NCBI RefSeq assembly: GCF_041260665.1
Contig: NZ_JBGCCT010000021.1
Coordinates: forward strand, 150,392 to 214,391
From: Catenulispora sp. GP43
Lineage (GTDB): Bacteria > Actinomycetota > Actinomycetes > Streptomycetales > Catenulisporaceae
Reading direction: 5' to 3'
Length of the DNA: 64,000 nucleotides
Shown here: positions 9,783 through 19,825 of the stretch, one piece after another
Position numbering within the stretch: the stretch's first letter is position 1
Layout of the letters: every line of letters begins with the position of its first letter
The notes under the pieces: generated by a model
Seen by the model: the letters and a program-made list of their open reading frames with translations, nothing else
Told to the model about the DNA's origin: nothing
The model's database searches: none
Program-made: the position numbers and the translations under genes

Positions 9783-11408
9783 ATGGACGCCGTGACCGAC
9801 GTGCCGACGCCGCAGCCGTTCGCCTATCTCGGCGCCCCGAACGCGCAGCTCTACAGCACGGCGCTCAGCGTTTTCGCCCTGGCCAAGCAGCGCTTCACGG
9901 TGCATCTGCGGCCCGAGGACGTCCTGGCCGACTGGCCACGAAACTCCGATCCGATCGTCCCGCCCGCCGACGTCCCGCCGCTTCCCGACCCGGACGCCCT
10001 GATCCAAGCCCTCGACAAGCTCGTCGAATGGGGCAACCTCCGCTCCGACGCCGACACGGGTCGGGTGACCACGGTCGAGGACTTCAACCGCGCCCGCAAG
10101 ATCTACCAGCTGACCCGACACGGCCAAGCCGCGCTTTCCGCGATCGAGCACTATGAACAGGCCCTCGGTCTTCGCGGGCGCCTGCAGACAGTGGCCCTGG
10201 CCGACATCGCCGAACAGCTCACCGCCCTCCTGGTCCACGCCGAGGCATCGGAGGCACCGGACCAGGCCACCGTCGGGCTGCTGCTGTTCGCCCTCACCGA
10301 ACGCTTCACCGGCCTGGCCGACAACGCTGAAGCATTCATGTCCTCGCTCCGCCGCGCGGTGGACTTCACCGACGGCGACGAGGACGCGTTCCTGGCCTAC
10401 AAGGACCGGCTGATCGAGTACATCGACAAGTTCATCGCCGACCTGGCCAACCGCGGCGCACAAATCGCCGGATTGATCGAGAGGATCGAGACCGCTGGGA
10501 TAGTGCGGATTCTGGAGGCCGCCGCCCGCCGTGAGGCGGTGGACGCCGTGCCGGACCACCACGCGGACGCCGACAGTTTCGACACCTACACCGCCGCGGT
10601 CCAATCGGCGGTCCGTGACTGGGAGAACCGCTGGCGCGGGCTTCGCGAATGGTTCGTCAGCGCCGGAACCCGACGCCCGTCCCAGGCCCGCCTGCTGCGC
10701 AACGCGGCGGTCAGCGGCATCACCAATCTGGTGAACACCGTGGCCGTCCTCAACGAACGACGCGGCGGCCGCTCGGACCGGTCTGCCGACTTCCGCGCGC
10801 TGGCGCGGTTCTTCGCCCAGGCTCCGGACGACGGCGCGGCACACCGGCTCTGGCGTGCGGCGTTCGCCCTCGCCCCGGCCCGTCACCTGACAGTCGACGC
10901 CCAGACCGAAGACGCGTGGGAGGCCGCCGAATACCAGCCAGGAACCCCGTGGGCCGATGCCGAACCCCTGCGGATCAGCCCCAGGCTGCGCGAGACCGGT
11001 TCCTACGAGCGGCGCGGCAGCGCGAACAAGGCGATCGACCGTGAAGCAGGCCGTCGGAAACTCGCCGAACTGGCCGAACGCCAGGCAGCCGAGATCGCCG
11101 AGGCCCGGCGCCTATTGGCCACCGACGGCCCGGTCCTCCTGTCGGAGCTGGCCGGCCCGGACGGCCTGGATCCGCGTGCGTTCCAGCTGTTCCTGTCCGT
11201 CCTGGGAGACGCGCTGGCCGCGCGCCGCCCCGGCGTCTCCACGACGACGGCCACCAGCGGCGACGGCACGATGGAGATCCGGCTCAAGCTCGTCGACGCC
11301 GCGAGGATCGTGCGGATCCCGACCGCAGACGGCACGCTGTCCGGCCCGGAACACGTGATCGAGATCATCGACCTGTCCGCGCACGGCCGGGAGGACCGGC
11401 ACCGATGA
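9783..11408 (+). CDS. jetA: Wadjet JetA-like protein (TIGR02677/DUF2397)
   Basis: A 541-residue first gene of a four-gene Wadjet plasmid-defence operon. By family knowledge JetA is the kleisin-like subunit that bridges the SMC-like JetC heads. Visible features: LGAPNAQLYSTALSVFALAK near the N-terminus, the EDFNRARKIYQLTRHGQAAL wing, long helices in the middle, and a C-terminal WHD-like part ending HVIEIIDLSAHG. Its last four bases overlap the next start (ATGA, 11405-11408), showing translational coupling. The start is ATG 9783; a GTG three codons on is an alternative. The order DUF2397-DUF2398-TIGR02680-DUF2399 fits what I know as Wadjet type II. Confidence 0.92.
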   Translation: MDAVTDVPTPQPFAYLGAPNAQLYSTALSVFALAKQRFTVHLRPEDVLADWPRNSDPIVPPADVPPLPDPDALIQALDKLVEWGNLRSDADTGRVTTVEDFNRARKIYQLTRHGQAALSAIEHYEQALGLRGRLQTVALADIAEQLTALLVHAEASEAPDQATVGLLLFALTERFTGLADNAEAFMSSLRRAVDFTDGDEDAFLAYKDRLIEYIDKFIADLANRGAQIAGLIERIETAGIVRILEAAARREAVDAVPDHHADADSFDTYTAAVQSAVRDWENRWRGLREWFVSAGTRRPSQARLLRNAAVSGITNLVNTVAVLNERRGGRSDRSADFRALARFFAQAPDDGAAHRLWRAAFALAPARHLTVDAQTEDAWEAAEYQPGTPWADAEPLRISPRLRETGSYERRGSANKAIDREAGRRKLAELAERQAAEIAEARRLLATDGPVLLSELAGPDGLDPRAFQLFLSVLGDALAARRPGVSTTTATSGDGTMEIRLKLVDAARIVRIPTADGTLSGPEHVIEIIDLSAHGREDRHR

Positions 11409-12643
11409 CTGTCCTGGACACCACGCCGCTCACGCCGTCCGCACCGGCCACGACCACTGCCGCCGACCACGATGTCGAACGCCGCCGCGCCGCCCGGGCC
11501 CTGCTGGCCTCACCGCTGCTGACCGCCCGCGACGACGACTTCCGCCTGGTCCGCAAACACGCCGCAGCACTGACCAGCTGGTTCGCCGAGCAGGCCGGCT
11601 GGCGGCTGGCCGTGGACGCCGAGACCGCACGCCTGTTCAAAAAGCCGGCCGACCTGGGTGACGCGACTCGCGCAGCGCGCACGCCGAAAACCAAAGTCCC
11701 GTTCACCCGGCGCCGCTACGTGCTGCTGTGCCTGGCCCTGGCGGTGCTGGAGCGTTCGGAGTCGCAGACCACGCTGGGCCGTCTGGCCGAGGGGGTGCTG
11801 ACCGGCGCGGCAGACCCGGCGCTGACCGAAGCGGGAATCACCTTCGCCATGGAACGCCGCGAGGAACGCGCCGACCTCGTCGCCGTCGTCAGACTTCTGC
11901 TGTCCTGGGGCGTGCTCACCAGGGTCCAAGGCGATGAGGAGGCCTTCGTCTCCGACGGCGGCAACGACGTCCTCTACGACGTGGACCGCCGGGTCACCGG
12001 CGGGTTGCTCGCGACGTCGCGCGGCGCGTCCACCGTGACCGCCCCGGCCTTCGAGGAGCGCCTGACGGCGCTGGCAGCAGAACCGCTGCCCGACACCGAC
12101 GACCTGCGCCTGCGCTCGCTGCGGCACGCGATGACCCGCCGCCTGCTGGACGACCCGGTCGTCTATTACGCCGACCTCACTGAGTCCGAACGCGCCTATC
12201 TGGTCAACCAACGTGTCGCCATCACCCGCCGCATCACGGAGCTGACCGGCCTGATCCCCGAGATGCGCGCAGAAGGCATCGCCATGGTCGACCCGGATGA
12301 CATGCTCACCGATGTCCGCATGCCGGAACAGGGCACCGACGGCCACGTCACCCTGCTGATCGCCACCAAACTCGCCACCGACGGCAGAGCCCCGTCCCTG
12401 CTGGAGCTCACCGGCTTCATCCAAGCCCAGGCCAAGGTCCACGCCTCATACTGGCGTAAGACCGCACAGGAACCCGCAGCAGCCGCCGACCTGGTTGAGC
12501 AGGCTGTCGCCAAGCTCGAAGCCCTCAAACTGGTGGTCCGCGTCCCCGACGACCACGGCGAGCCGCGGATCCACCCGCGCTCGGCGCTGATGCGCTTCGC
12601 CATGGCCGAACCGACGATCAAGAAGGCCGGAGTCCGCTCGTGA
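11405..12643 (+). CDS. jetB: Wadjet JetB-like protein (TIGR02678/DUF2398)
   Basis: A 412-residue KITE-like accessory subunit of the Wadjet complex. Family segments include ERRRAARALLASPLL, RRYVLLCLALAVLERSESQT, EREERADLVAVVRLLLSWG and a C-terminal winged-helix region (ASYWRKTAQEP, LVVRVPDDHGEPRIHPRSAL). It overlaps jetA by ATGA and jetC by GTGA, so all subunits should be made in coupled amounts. JetB is expected to bind JetA and the JetC heads. No frameshift or truncation is seen. Confidence 0.92.
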   Translation: MTVLDTTPLTPSAPATTTAADHDVERRRAARALLASPLLTARDDDFRLVRKHAAALTSWFAEQAGWRLAVDAETARLFKKPADLGDATRAARTPKTKVPFTRRRYVLLCLALAVLERSESQTTLGRLAEGVLTGAADPALTEAGITFAMERREERADLVAVVRLLLSWGVLTRVQGDEEAFVSDGGNDVLYDVDRRVTGGLLATSRGASTVTAPAFEERLTALAAEPLPDTDDLRLRSLRHAMTRRLLDDPVVYYADLTESERAYLVNQRVAITRRITELTGLIPEMRAEGIAMVDPDDMLTDVRMPEQGTDGHVTLLIATKLATDGRAPSLLELTGFIQAQAKVHASYWRKTAQEPAAAADLVEQAVAKLEALKLVVRVPDDHGEPRIHPRSALMRFAMAEPTIKKAGVRS

Positions 12644-15600
12644 ACACCCCGACCACGTCCACGACCGAAGCGCTGCCCCAGCCGGTCCGCGAACGCTGGC
12701 AGCCGCTGCGCGCGGGCCTCATCGACGTGTTCTACTACGACGCCGAAGAGTTCCGCTTCCACGACGGCCGACTGCTGCTGCGCGGCAACAACGGCACCGG
12801 CAAGTCCAAGGTCCTGGCGCTCACGCTGCCGTTTCTGCTGGACGGGGAGCTGATCCCGTCCCGCGTCGAACCCGACGGCGACCGCAACAAGCGGATGGAG
12901 TGGAACCTCCTGCTCGGCGACAAGCACCCGCACGACGAGCGCCTGGGGTACACGTGGCTGGAGTTCGGCCGGATCGGCGACGACGGAGTGCCGCTGTACC
13001 GGACCATCGGGTGCGGCCTGAAGGCCGTGCGCGGGAGGGGCATCGCCGATCACTGGTTCTTCGTCACCGACCAGCGCGTCGGGCCGGAGCTGCCGCTGCG
13101 CAACGAACACCGCGTGTCGTACTCCCGCAAGACGCTGGAGGAGAAAGTCGGGCCACACGCGGTGTACACCACCGCCAAGGCGTACCGCCGCGCGGTGGAC
13201 GAGGCACTTTTCGGGCTGGGCTCCGAACGCTACGAAGCCCTCGTCAACCTCCTGATTCAGCTGCGGCAACCGCAACTGTCGAAGAAGCCTGACGAGAAGC
13301 TGCTGTCGAAGGCCCTCACCGAGGCGCTGCCGCCGCTGGCCGACAATCTGGTCGGGGAGATCGCCGAGGCCTTCCGGGGTCTGCAAGACGAGCGGGACAC
13401 GCTGACCGCCCTGGTCGAGGCCCACAGCGCGGCTTCAGCCTTCCTCTCCCATTACCGCCGCTACGCCCAGGTCGCCGCCAAGCGCACCGCCGCGGGAGTG
13501 CGGCACGCCCATAGCAAGTACGAGCAGCTGGGGCGCGATTTAGGCGCGGCGACGACGGCCCGAGAGGAGGCACACACCGCGTTCACCGCCGCCGAGCACG
13601 AACTGGCCGAACTCGAAGAACGCAAGACCCTGTTGTCCGCGCAGAAGGACGCGTTGAACCGCGACCCCGCGATGGACACCGCTCGCGAGATCGAACGGCT
13701 GGCGGCCTCAGCCGACGCGCTGGCCGGCGTTGCGCGCAGTCGTGCGGACGACCGCCACCGCGTGCTACGGGACGCTGAAACCTGGACGGCCCGCGCCGCG
13801 ACGGCTCGAGGCAACGCCGAAACCGACGCGGACACCGTCCAGGCGCAGCACCGCGACGCCGAGGCCGCAGCCGAGACCGCAGGCATCGATCACTCCGCCG
13901 TCCGCGCTGCCATCGCAGTACTCGACGCCGCACCGTTCGACGCCTCGCCGACGCGCACGTCCGCCGAGGCACTGATCCGCGACCGCCAACAGGCGATCAA
14001 CGGTTTGCGTGGTCTGCACACGGCATCCGACGTGGCCGCACGCCAACTGGGGGCGGCGCGGGCCGCTGCCGAGCGTGCTGCGGCGACCGCGACCGCCGCA
14101 GCAGAGCAGGCCGTCGCCGCCGCCGATACCGTCGCGGCGTGCGGCGCATCCCTGATCAGCACATGGGAGACCTGGAGCGCCGACTGTTCCGAGATCGTGC
14201 TGCTGGATCGCGAGGAGGCGCTTTCCGAGCTCGGGCTCTGGGTCAGCACGCTCGACGGCCCGAACCCGATGATGGTTCGGGCCGACGAGACCGGCCGCTC
14301 CCATGCCGCCTCACTGAACCGCCGCAGTGCGGAGATCGACGCCCGGCGCGCCCACGTCGAAAGGGCCCGGTCCGTCATCGCCGAAGAGATCGCCAGCCTG
14401 GAGCAGGGGCACCACAGCGCCCCGCCGGTCCCGCACACGCGTGAGGCGGATACCCGCCTGGACCGGCCAGGTGCACCTCTGTGGAAGGTCGTGGACTTCC
14501 ACGACCACATCGCGGAGCCGGACCGCGCCGGCCTGGAAGCCGCGCTGGAGTCGTGCGGCCTCCTGGACGCCTGGGTCTGTCCCGACGGCCGGCTGACCGA
14601 CGCCGTCGGCGACACGCTCGTCTCACCAACCGGCCCGGCTCCCGGCGTCACCCTTGCCAAAGCCCTACGCCCCGCGATCGACACGGCTGATCCTCAGGCA
14701 GCCGCGCTCAACGAGCCGACCGTCGCGGCCGTCCTGGCCGCGATCGGCGGCGTCCCGGGCGGCGACGACGGCGACCATCACACCTGGGTCAGCCCGGACG
14801 GACGCTTCCGCCTGGGCGCGCTGCGCGGCAGCTGGCGCAAAGAATCAGCCCTCTACATCGGCGACGGGGCACGGGAAGCCGCGCGCCGCGCGCGTCTGGC
14901 CGATCTCGCCGAACAGGCCGCCGTCCTGAAGGCACAGATCGAAGAACTGGCCGACTCCTCGCACGCCGTCGCCGCGCGCTTGGACACCCTCGCCGAGGAG
15001 CTTCGCACCCAGCCGTCCGACGCGGCACTGCGCGATGCCCACAGCCGCGCCGCGACTCATGCCGAAGCGGCTCGGGTCGCCGCCGACCTGCGCGAGGAGG
15101 CTCTCGCAGCTGTCGAGCCCGCGGCCGAGGCAGCGCAGGAGGCCACGTCGGCGCTGCTCGCCTTCGCCGAGGACGTCCGCCTGCCCGCGGACCTCGGCGC
15201 GCTGGAGTCCGTGGCCGAAGCACTGAACGAATACCGGACAATCCTGTCCGGGCTGTGGTCGGCGCTGACCACGGCGAGCCGTTCCGCGGCCGAGGCCGCC
15301 GACGCCGAAGCCCGGCGGCACGATGCCACCGCCCGCCTGGCCGAAGCCGACGACGCGGAACTCACCAGCCGGTCCGCCGCCGAAGCCGCAGCCGAACGGC
15401 ACCGCACCCTGGTGGCAACCTCCGGCGCGGCGGTGGAAGAGCTCTACCGCCGCCTCGAAGCGGTCGGCTCGGCTTTCACAGCCACCGAAGCCGCCGTGAA
15501 GTCCGTCGGCGCCCGCCGAGAACAGGCTCTCAAGGACCGTGAACGCGCCGAAGGCCGCCGCCAGCAGCTCCAGGAGGACATCGCGGAGGCGACCACCGGC

Positions 15601-16806
15601 CGCGACGAGGCCATCGCCGCCCTGCGCCGCTTCACCGCCACCGGCCTGCTCGCGGCCGCGCTGCCAGACCTCGAACACGCCGATCCCGCCGACACGTGGG
15701 TCCCGGCCCCGGCGGTCGCCCTGGCCCGCGCCGCCGACGCCGCACTGACCGCCGTCGACGACGCCGACAGCGCGTGGGAACGCGTCCAGCAACGGGTCTC
15801 GCGCGAGCAGCAGGAGCTGTCCGGCGCACTGGCCCGCCACGGCCACCAGGTCGGCATGACCCTGCAGGACGGCCTGATGGTCGTGGACGTCCAGTTCGCC
15901 GGCCGCACCCAGGACGTGCCGTCGCTGGCCGCAGCCCTGGACACCGAAGTCGCCCAGCGCACCCGCCTGCTGTCGGCGAAGGAGCGCGAACTGCTGGAGA
16001 ACCACCTCGTCGGCGAAGTCGCCGGGGCCCTCCAGGAATTGATCACGGAGGCCGAGAACACCGTCAAGGCGATGAACGACGACCTCGAAGCCCGGCCCAC
16101 GTCCACCGGCATGGCCCTGCGCTTGATCTGGCGCACCGCGAAGAACGCGCCGGAAGGCCTCGACGCCGTCCGCAACCGGTTGCTGCGCAAGGCCGTCGAC
16201 GCGTGGAGCCCCGCCGACCGCGCCGCCGTCGGCGAGTTCCTTCAGCGCCGCATCGCCGACGACCGCGCGGCAAACCCGGCGGACACCTGGCACGACCAGC
16301 TCACCCGCGCCTTCGACTACCGCGCCTGGCACGAGTTCGGCATCCAACGCCGCGCGGACGGCACCTGGATCTCAGCCGCCGGCCCCGCCTCCGGCGGCGA
16401 GCGGGTCCTGGCCGCGTCCGTCCCCCTGTTCGCCGCCGCTTCCTCGCACTACTCCTCCGGGAACCGGCACGCCCCACGACTGATCGCCCTGGACGAGGCG
16501 TTCGCGGGCGTCGACGACGACTCCCGCGCCAAATACCTCGGCCTGGTCGCCGAATTCGACCTGGACGTCGTCATGACCTCCGAACGAGAATGGGCCTGCT
16601 ACCCCACCGTGCCCGGCATCGGCATCGCACAGCTGGCCCGCACCGAGGGCGTGGACGCCGTCCTGGTCACGCCGTGGCGCTGGGACGGACGCGATCGCGT
16701 CCGCCTACAGCGAGCTGAGCCGTACCTGCCGCCCCAGCGCACCCGTGAAAGCGACTCGCCATCCAGTGACGCCGACGGCGCGTTGTTCGACCTCGGATCC
16801 CGATGA
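12640..16806 (+). CDS. jetC: Wadjet JetC-like SMC/MukB-type ATPase (TIGR02680)
   Basis: A 1388-residue SMC-like ATPase, the motor that extrudes circular DNA in Wadjet. The Walker A motif is RGNNGTGKSKVL near residue 50. The ABC signature ASGGERVLAASVPLFA and the Walker B LIALDEAFAGVDDDSRAKY lie near the C-terminus, giving a complete head. Between residues ~270 and ~1130 the protein is Ala/Glu/Arg-rich and predicted to form antiparallel coiled coil, with a hinge-like globular part around WKVVDFHDHIAEPDRAGLEA. The GTG start overlaps the jetB stop. All ATPase motifs are intact, so the protein should be functional. Confidence 0.95.
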   Translation: MNTPTTSTTEALPQPVRERWQPLRAGLIDVFYYDAEEFRFHDGRLLLRGNNGTGKSKVLALTLPFLLDGELIPSRVEPDGDRNKRMEWNLLLGDKHPHDERLGYTWLEFGRIGDDGVPLYRTIGCGLKAVRGRGIADHWFFVTDQRVGPELPLRNEHRVSYSRKTLEEKVGPHAVYTTAKAYRRAVDEALFGLGSERYEALVNLLIQLRQPQLSKKPDEKLLSKALTEALPPLADNLVGEIAEAFRGLQDERDTLTALVEAHSAASAFLSHYRRYAQVAAKRTAAGVRHAHSKYEQLGRDLGAATTAREEAHTAFTAAEHELAELEERKTLLSAQKDALNRDPAMDTAREIERLAASADALAGVARSRADDRHRVLRDAETWTARAATARGNAETDADTVQAQHRDAEAAAETAGIDHSAVRAAIAVLDAAPFDASPTRTSAEALIRDRQQAINGLRGLHTASDVAARQLGAARAAAERAAATATAAAEQAVAAADTVAACGASLISTWETWSADCSEIVLLDREEALSELGLWVSTLDGPNPMMVRADETGRSHAASLNRRSAEIDARRAHVERARSVIAEEIASLEQGHHSAPPVPHTREADTRLDRPGAPLWKVVDFHDHIAEPDRAGLEAALESCGLLDAWVCPDGRLTDAVGDTLVSPTGPAPGVTLAKALRPAIDTADPQAAALNEPTVAAVLAAIGGVPGGDDGDHHTWVSPDGRFRLGALRGSWRKESALYIGDGAREAARRARLADLAEQAAVLKAQIEELADSSHAVAARLDTLAEELRTQPSDAALRDAHSRAATHAEAARVAADLREEALAAVEPAAEAAQEATSALLAFAEDVRLPADLGALESVAEALNEYRTILSGLWSALTTASRSAAEAADAEARRHDATARLAEADDAELTSRSAAEAAAERHRTLVATSGAAVEELYRRLEAVGSAFTATEAAVKSVGARREQALKDRERAEGRRQQLQEDIAEATTGRDEAIAALRRFTATGLLAAALPDLEHADPADTWVPAPAVALARAADAALTAVDDADSAWERVQQRVSREQQELSGALARHGHQVGMTLQDGLMVVDVQFAGRTQDVPSLAAALDTEVAQRTRLLSAKERELLENHLVGEVAGALQELITEAENTVKAMNDDLEARPTSTGMALRLIWRTAKNAPEGLDAVRNRLLRKAVDAWSPADRAAVGEFLQRRIADDRAANPADTWHDQLTRAFDYRAWHEFGIQRRADGTWISAAGPASGGERVLAASVPLFAAASSHYSSGNRHAPRLIALDEAFAGVDDDSRAKYLGLVAEFDLDVVMTSEREWACYPTVPGIGIAQLARTEGVDAVLVTPWRWDGRDRVRLQRAEPYLPPQRTRESDSPSSDADGALFDLGSR

Positions 16807-18128
16807 CCGACCGCACCCCGGCTGCGGCCCTCGACATGCCGCGCCTGCAGCGCCTGCTCGGCTCCCCGGACATGGCATGGCTGGTGGACCGGGTCGCCGA
16901 ACGCATCGCCTCCGGAACCGAACCAGCCGACGGCACAGCCACGCTGGCCGATCCGTCCCCGGCCCAGCGCCGCGCTCTCGAACTTCTCCTCGGCCGGCCA
17001 CCAGGGCGCGGCAAGTCCCTGACCGCACGCCTGCCAGACATCGACACCGTCTTGAGAGAATCAGGGATCAGCCCGGAGGGCCTGGACGCCGCCGTCAATG
17101 CCCTCCGCGGCCCGATCACCGTCCGACGCGAGGCCGAAGCCGCTGCCGACCGCGCCTGGGACTCAGCCCTCGAGCCACTGGAACGGCTTGCAGCCGATCG
17201 CCCGGAATTGACCCGCTGGTTGCAGCAGGTGCGGGCCACGGGCCTGCTCAAACGACAGGCAGCAAACCCGGCATCTGGAGCTGAGCTTGCCGAGCAGGCC
17301 GCACGCGTCCTGTCCGCCCTGCCGCACCCCGGCATCGTCCGACCTGTCTTCGCCGCCCAAACAGTCGGTCACGCGCACGCCCTGGACGACGGCCGGCCCC
17401 TCACGGCCCTCGTTCTGAGCGCCATCCGATCCCACGCGGGACTGGCGGCAACAGACACCGCCACCTCGGAGGGCCGCCGTGGCGCCTGGGCCGCCGTCGG
17501 CGTCGCCGCCGATGACTTGTCCTCCCGCATCCTGGTCCTCAACGTCCCGCCACCGCACAACGACAGCTTCCTCTCCCGACTCCTAACGCTCGGCGCCGCC
17601 ACCGGTCAACCTCTGGTCCTGACCCTCCGCGACCTCAACAGCCTGCCAACCCCAACGGCTACGGACCGCACCATCGCCGCCGATCTGACCGGAACCACAA
17701 TCAACGTCTGCGAAAACCCGGCCGTCGTCTCGGCAGCCGCCACCGCACTCGGCACCACCTGCCCACCCCTGGTCTGCCTGGAGGGCACTCCGTCCGTCGC
17801 CGCGAACCGGCTGCTCCGCCAACTGCTCGCCCGCGGGGCGAACCTTCGCTACCACGGCGACTTCGACTGGGGCGGCATCCGCATCGCCACCAGCGTCTTC
17901 AACCTCGCCGAACGTTGCGGCACCCCAGCCGCTCCCTGGCGATATGACAGCTCCGCGTACCTGGAGGCAGTCGCCCGGAAGCTCGGCACAACCCTCCCCC
18001 AGGCCAAACCCCGCGACACCCCCTGGGACCCGGACCTGCGGCATCACATCGAGACTCACGCACTCCGCGTCGAAGAAGAACACGTCATCGACGCACTCCT
18101 CACCGACCTGACACGTCACCAAACCTAG
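16803..18128 (+). CDS. jetD: Wadjet JetD-like toprim nuclease (TIGR02679; DUF3323/DUF2399)
   Basis: A 441-residue nuclease subunit of Wadjet. By family knowledge JetD cleaves small circular plasmids once loop extrusion stalls. The N-terminal part (DUF3323-like) has QRLLGSPDMAWLVDRVAERI. The C-terminal DUF2399 part is toprim-like: the acidic VCLEGTPSVAANRL strand, then RYHGDFDWGGIRIATSVF carrying the DxD motif. It overlaps jetC by ATGA and is the last gene of the operon. A hairpin lies about 150 nt downstream. Confidence 0.93.
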   Translation: MTDRTPAAALDMPRLQRLLGSPDMAWLVDRVAERIASGTEPADGTATLADPSPAQRRALELLLGRPPGRGKSLTARLPDIDTVLRESGISPEGLDAAVNALRGPITVRREAEAAADRAWDSALEPLERLAADRPELTRWLQQVRATGLLKRQAANPASGAELAEQAARVLSALPHPGIVRPVFAAQTVGHAHALDDGRPLTALVLSAIRSHAGLAATDTATSEGRRGAWAAVGVAADDLSSRILVLNVPPPHNDSFLSRLLTLGAATGQPLVLTLRDLNSLPTPTATDRTIAADLTGTTINVCENPAVVSAAATALGTTCPPLVCLEGTPSVAANRLLRQLLARGANLRYHGDFDWGGIRIATSVFNLAERCGTPAAPWRYDSSAYLEAVARKLGTTLPQAKPRDTPWDPDLRHHIETHALRVEEEHVIDALLTDLTRHQT

Positions 18129-18642
18129 CCCCGTCTCGTGCATCGACGGCACCGCCAGCCCTTCGCTGCGGCTCTCGGCTACGGCGGCGCACTCCAGCCC
18201 GGGTCGGCCCGAAATCTCGGCGGCGACAATAACGCCGACCGCCCCTGAGCTGCGTTTTCCTGACCAACCCCCGGAAACAGAACCAGCCGGAATCCACGAC
18301 TTGTGGATTCCGGCTGGATTCGCCCCGAGGCAGGTACACACGCCCTGACCTGCGGTGGAGCGTAGCTAAAACATACGTGGAGCCGGCGGGTATTCAATAA
18401 TGCTCTACAGGCCATCGCAGCGACCTGCGGCTGAGCATATCCGCGAAGGGCCGTCCGCAAACTCAGACAGGCATCGGGCACAGGAAGGATCCAACAGAAG
18501 GCCGTGAGCAATTTGATCGCACATGGACCGCGACCGCAGACAACGAGGTCAGATCGGGCAGATCCGAACGACGTGATCACGATAGACCCAAATGGACAAG
18601 CATCAGCGTAGAGCGCCAGGCACTCGAGCCCCCAACCCCCCA
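18129..18642. other. Gene-free spacer between the Wadjet operon and an IS element
   Basis: No frame with plausible coding character is seen. Its only clear structure is the hairpin at 18283-18317. Base composition falls towards the right, consistent with the change from Wadjet DNA to a different block. Confidence 0.5.
18283..18317 (+). terminator. Hairpin downstream of the Wadjet operon
   Basis: A perfect 15-bp stem (CCAGCCGGAATCCAC and its complement) with a 5-nt loop, 155 nt after the jetD stop. It is followed by ATTCG, without a T-tract. Confidence 0.6.
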
Positions 18643-19521
18643 CGAGTAGCCGCACGATTGGGGTTGGGGCGTGCTGGCCTGGCGGTTCGGCTCCGAGGTG
18701 ATCAGCAGGCCGTCGACCCGGCGAGGACAAGTTCGGTGCTGGGCCGGCGGGTCGGGCGCTTGGCCGCCTGGTCGGAGACCAGGGCGCCGATCGCGGTGAT
18801 GACGTCGGGCAGGTCGTCGCGGTCGCCGGTCCAGCGTTGCAGGCTGGTCCACTGTTTCGGCTCGGCGATGGCGTGCTCGACCATGATCCGCTGTTGGGAC
18901 TGGCGGCGACGGGTGTTGTCGTAGAAGTTGTGCTCACCAGGCCCGGAGTCCGCGCCGGGCTTCTTCCGGGGGTCGCTGACCTGGGCGGGGAAGTCCCGGA
19001 CGAGTCCGGGGTAGCCGGAGTCGACCTCGGCGCGGACCCTGGGATGCAGGCGCAGCTGTTCTTCGATGCCTTCGGTGAGGACCTGGGTGACGTCATGCAT
19101 CCGGCCCGGCCGGATGGCGCCGAACCACAGCGTCCGGCCCTGCCCATCGCTGATCATGGTGGCCTTGGCGGTGTTCTGCTTCTTCTTCCCGGACACGAAC
19201 GCCTTGCGGCCTGGCCGCCCCGCCTTCGGGCGGCGGACCTGCACCTCGGTGCCGTCGATCCGCAGCCTCACCCCTTCGGCCTCGGCATAGGGGAACACGT
19301 CAGCCAAAGTGCGCAACTGGATCCCGGGACGATCCGCACAGCGAACCCGCGGGCCGCCAGCAGCGGACGGGATCTCGGCCACCGCCCGGGCCCAACTTGA
19401 CTTCACACTCAGATGATCCCGCGCGCTCTTCGCGTTCTCATACCGGGTCGCCGCCCTGACGACCCCGACCGGACCAGCACAAGCAGCGATCAAGAACTCG
19501 CCTCTACTGTGCGGCTACTCG
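18643..19521. mobile_element. Small IS5-like insertion sequence, 879 bp
   Basis: A 13-bp perfect terminal inverted repeat bounds the element: CGAGTAGCCGCAC at 18643-18655 and its complement at 19509-19521. It holds a single transposase gene read leftwards. No target duplication is obvious in the bases just outside. Confidence 0.75.
18702..19493 (-). pseudogene. IS5-like DDE transposase, N-terminally reduced and altered
   Basis: A 263-residue frame with a DDE_Tnp_4-type core: first Asp in VRLRIDGTEVQVRRPKAGR, then GRKAFVSGKKKQNTAKAT, second Asp in AEVDSGYPGLVRDF, and Glu in MVEHAIAEPKQW. Relatives carry a helix-turn-helix before this core. Here that region is missing or replaced, and the stretch PSAAGGPRVRCA just before ADRPG looks like RPLLAARGFAVP read in the wrong frame: one extra C near 19370 and one lost base near 19338 compensate each other. 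The element is probably inactive, though the frame is open. Confidence 0.7.
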
Positions 19522-19825
19522 CTACCTGCAAAGCCCTAATTATGTACTCATTGATCAATAGCCTGAGCTCGCGACGCGGCTGACCTGCTCGCTGTCGTCG
19601 TAATAGCCGTGAGTGTCCGCCAGTAGCCGTGAGATCAGCCCTGTACGGGCACGAGCGAAACCGTGCGGCGTGGAGCGCTCGAACAGATGGCATACTGTTA
19701 GGACTCGTAAGCAATCGGTACCGGAGTCGCAGAGCGCACAGACGCAAGGCGCAGCGGCACGCATAATAAGGACGCTGCGGTGAACCGCAGCGGGGGGATC
19801 GCATGTCGATGCCAGTGACTAAGGC
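19522..19825. other. Intergenic region before the DUF4365 pair
   Basis: No gene is supported. AT-richer stretches (around 19536-19562 and a CATAATAAGG near 19762) could hold the promoter of the downstream pair, but no convincing -35/-10 pair can be assigned by eye. Confidence 0.35.

Noticed and set aside
12196..13425. Long minus-strand open frames opposite the Wadjet genes (also 9474-10886, 14845-16347)
   Set aside because: They are antisense shadows caused by high GC at third positions; the plus-strand genes have full motifs, overlaps and correct length.
18179..19147. 322-codon minus-strand frame across the IS5-like element
   Set aside because: It is out of frame with the transposase core and crosses the IS end; no independent support.
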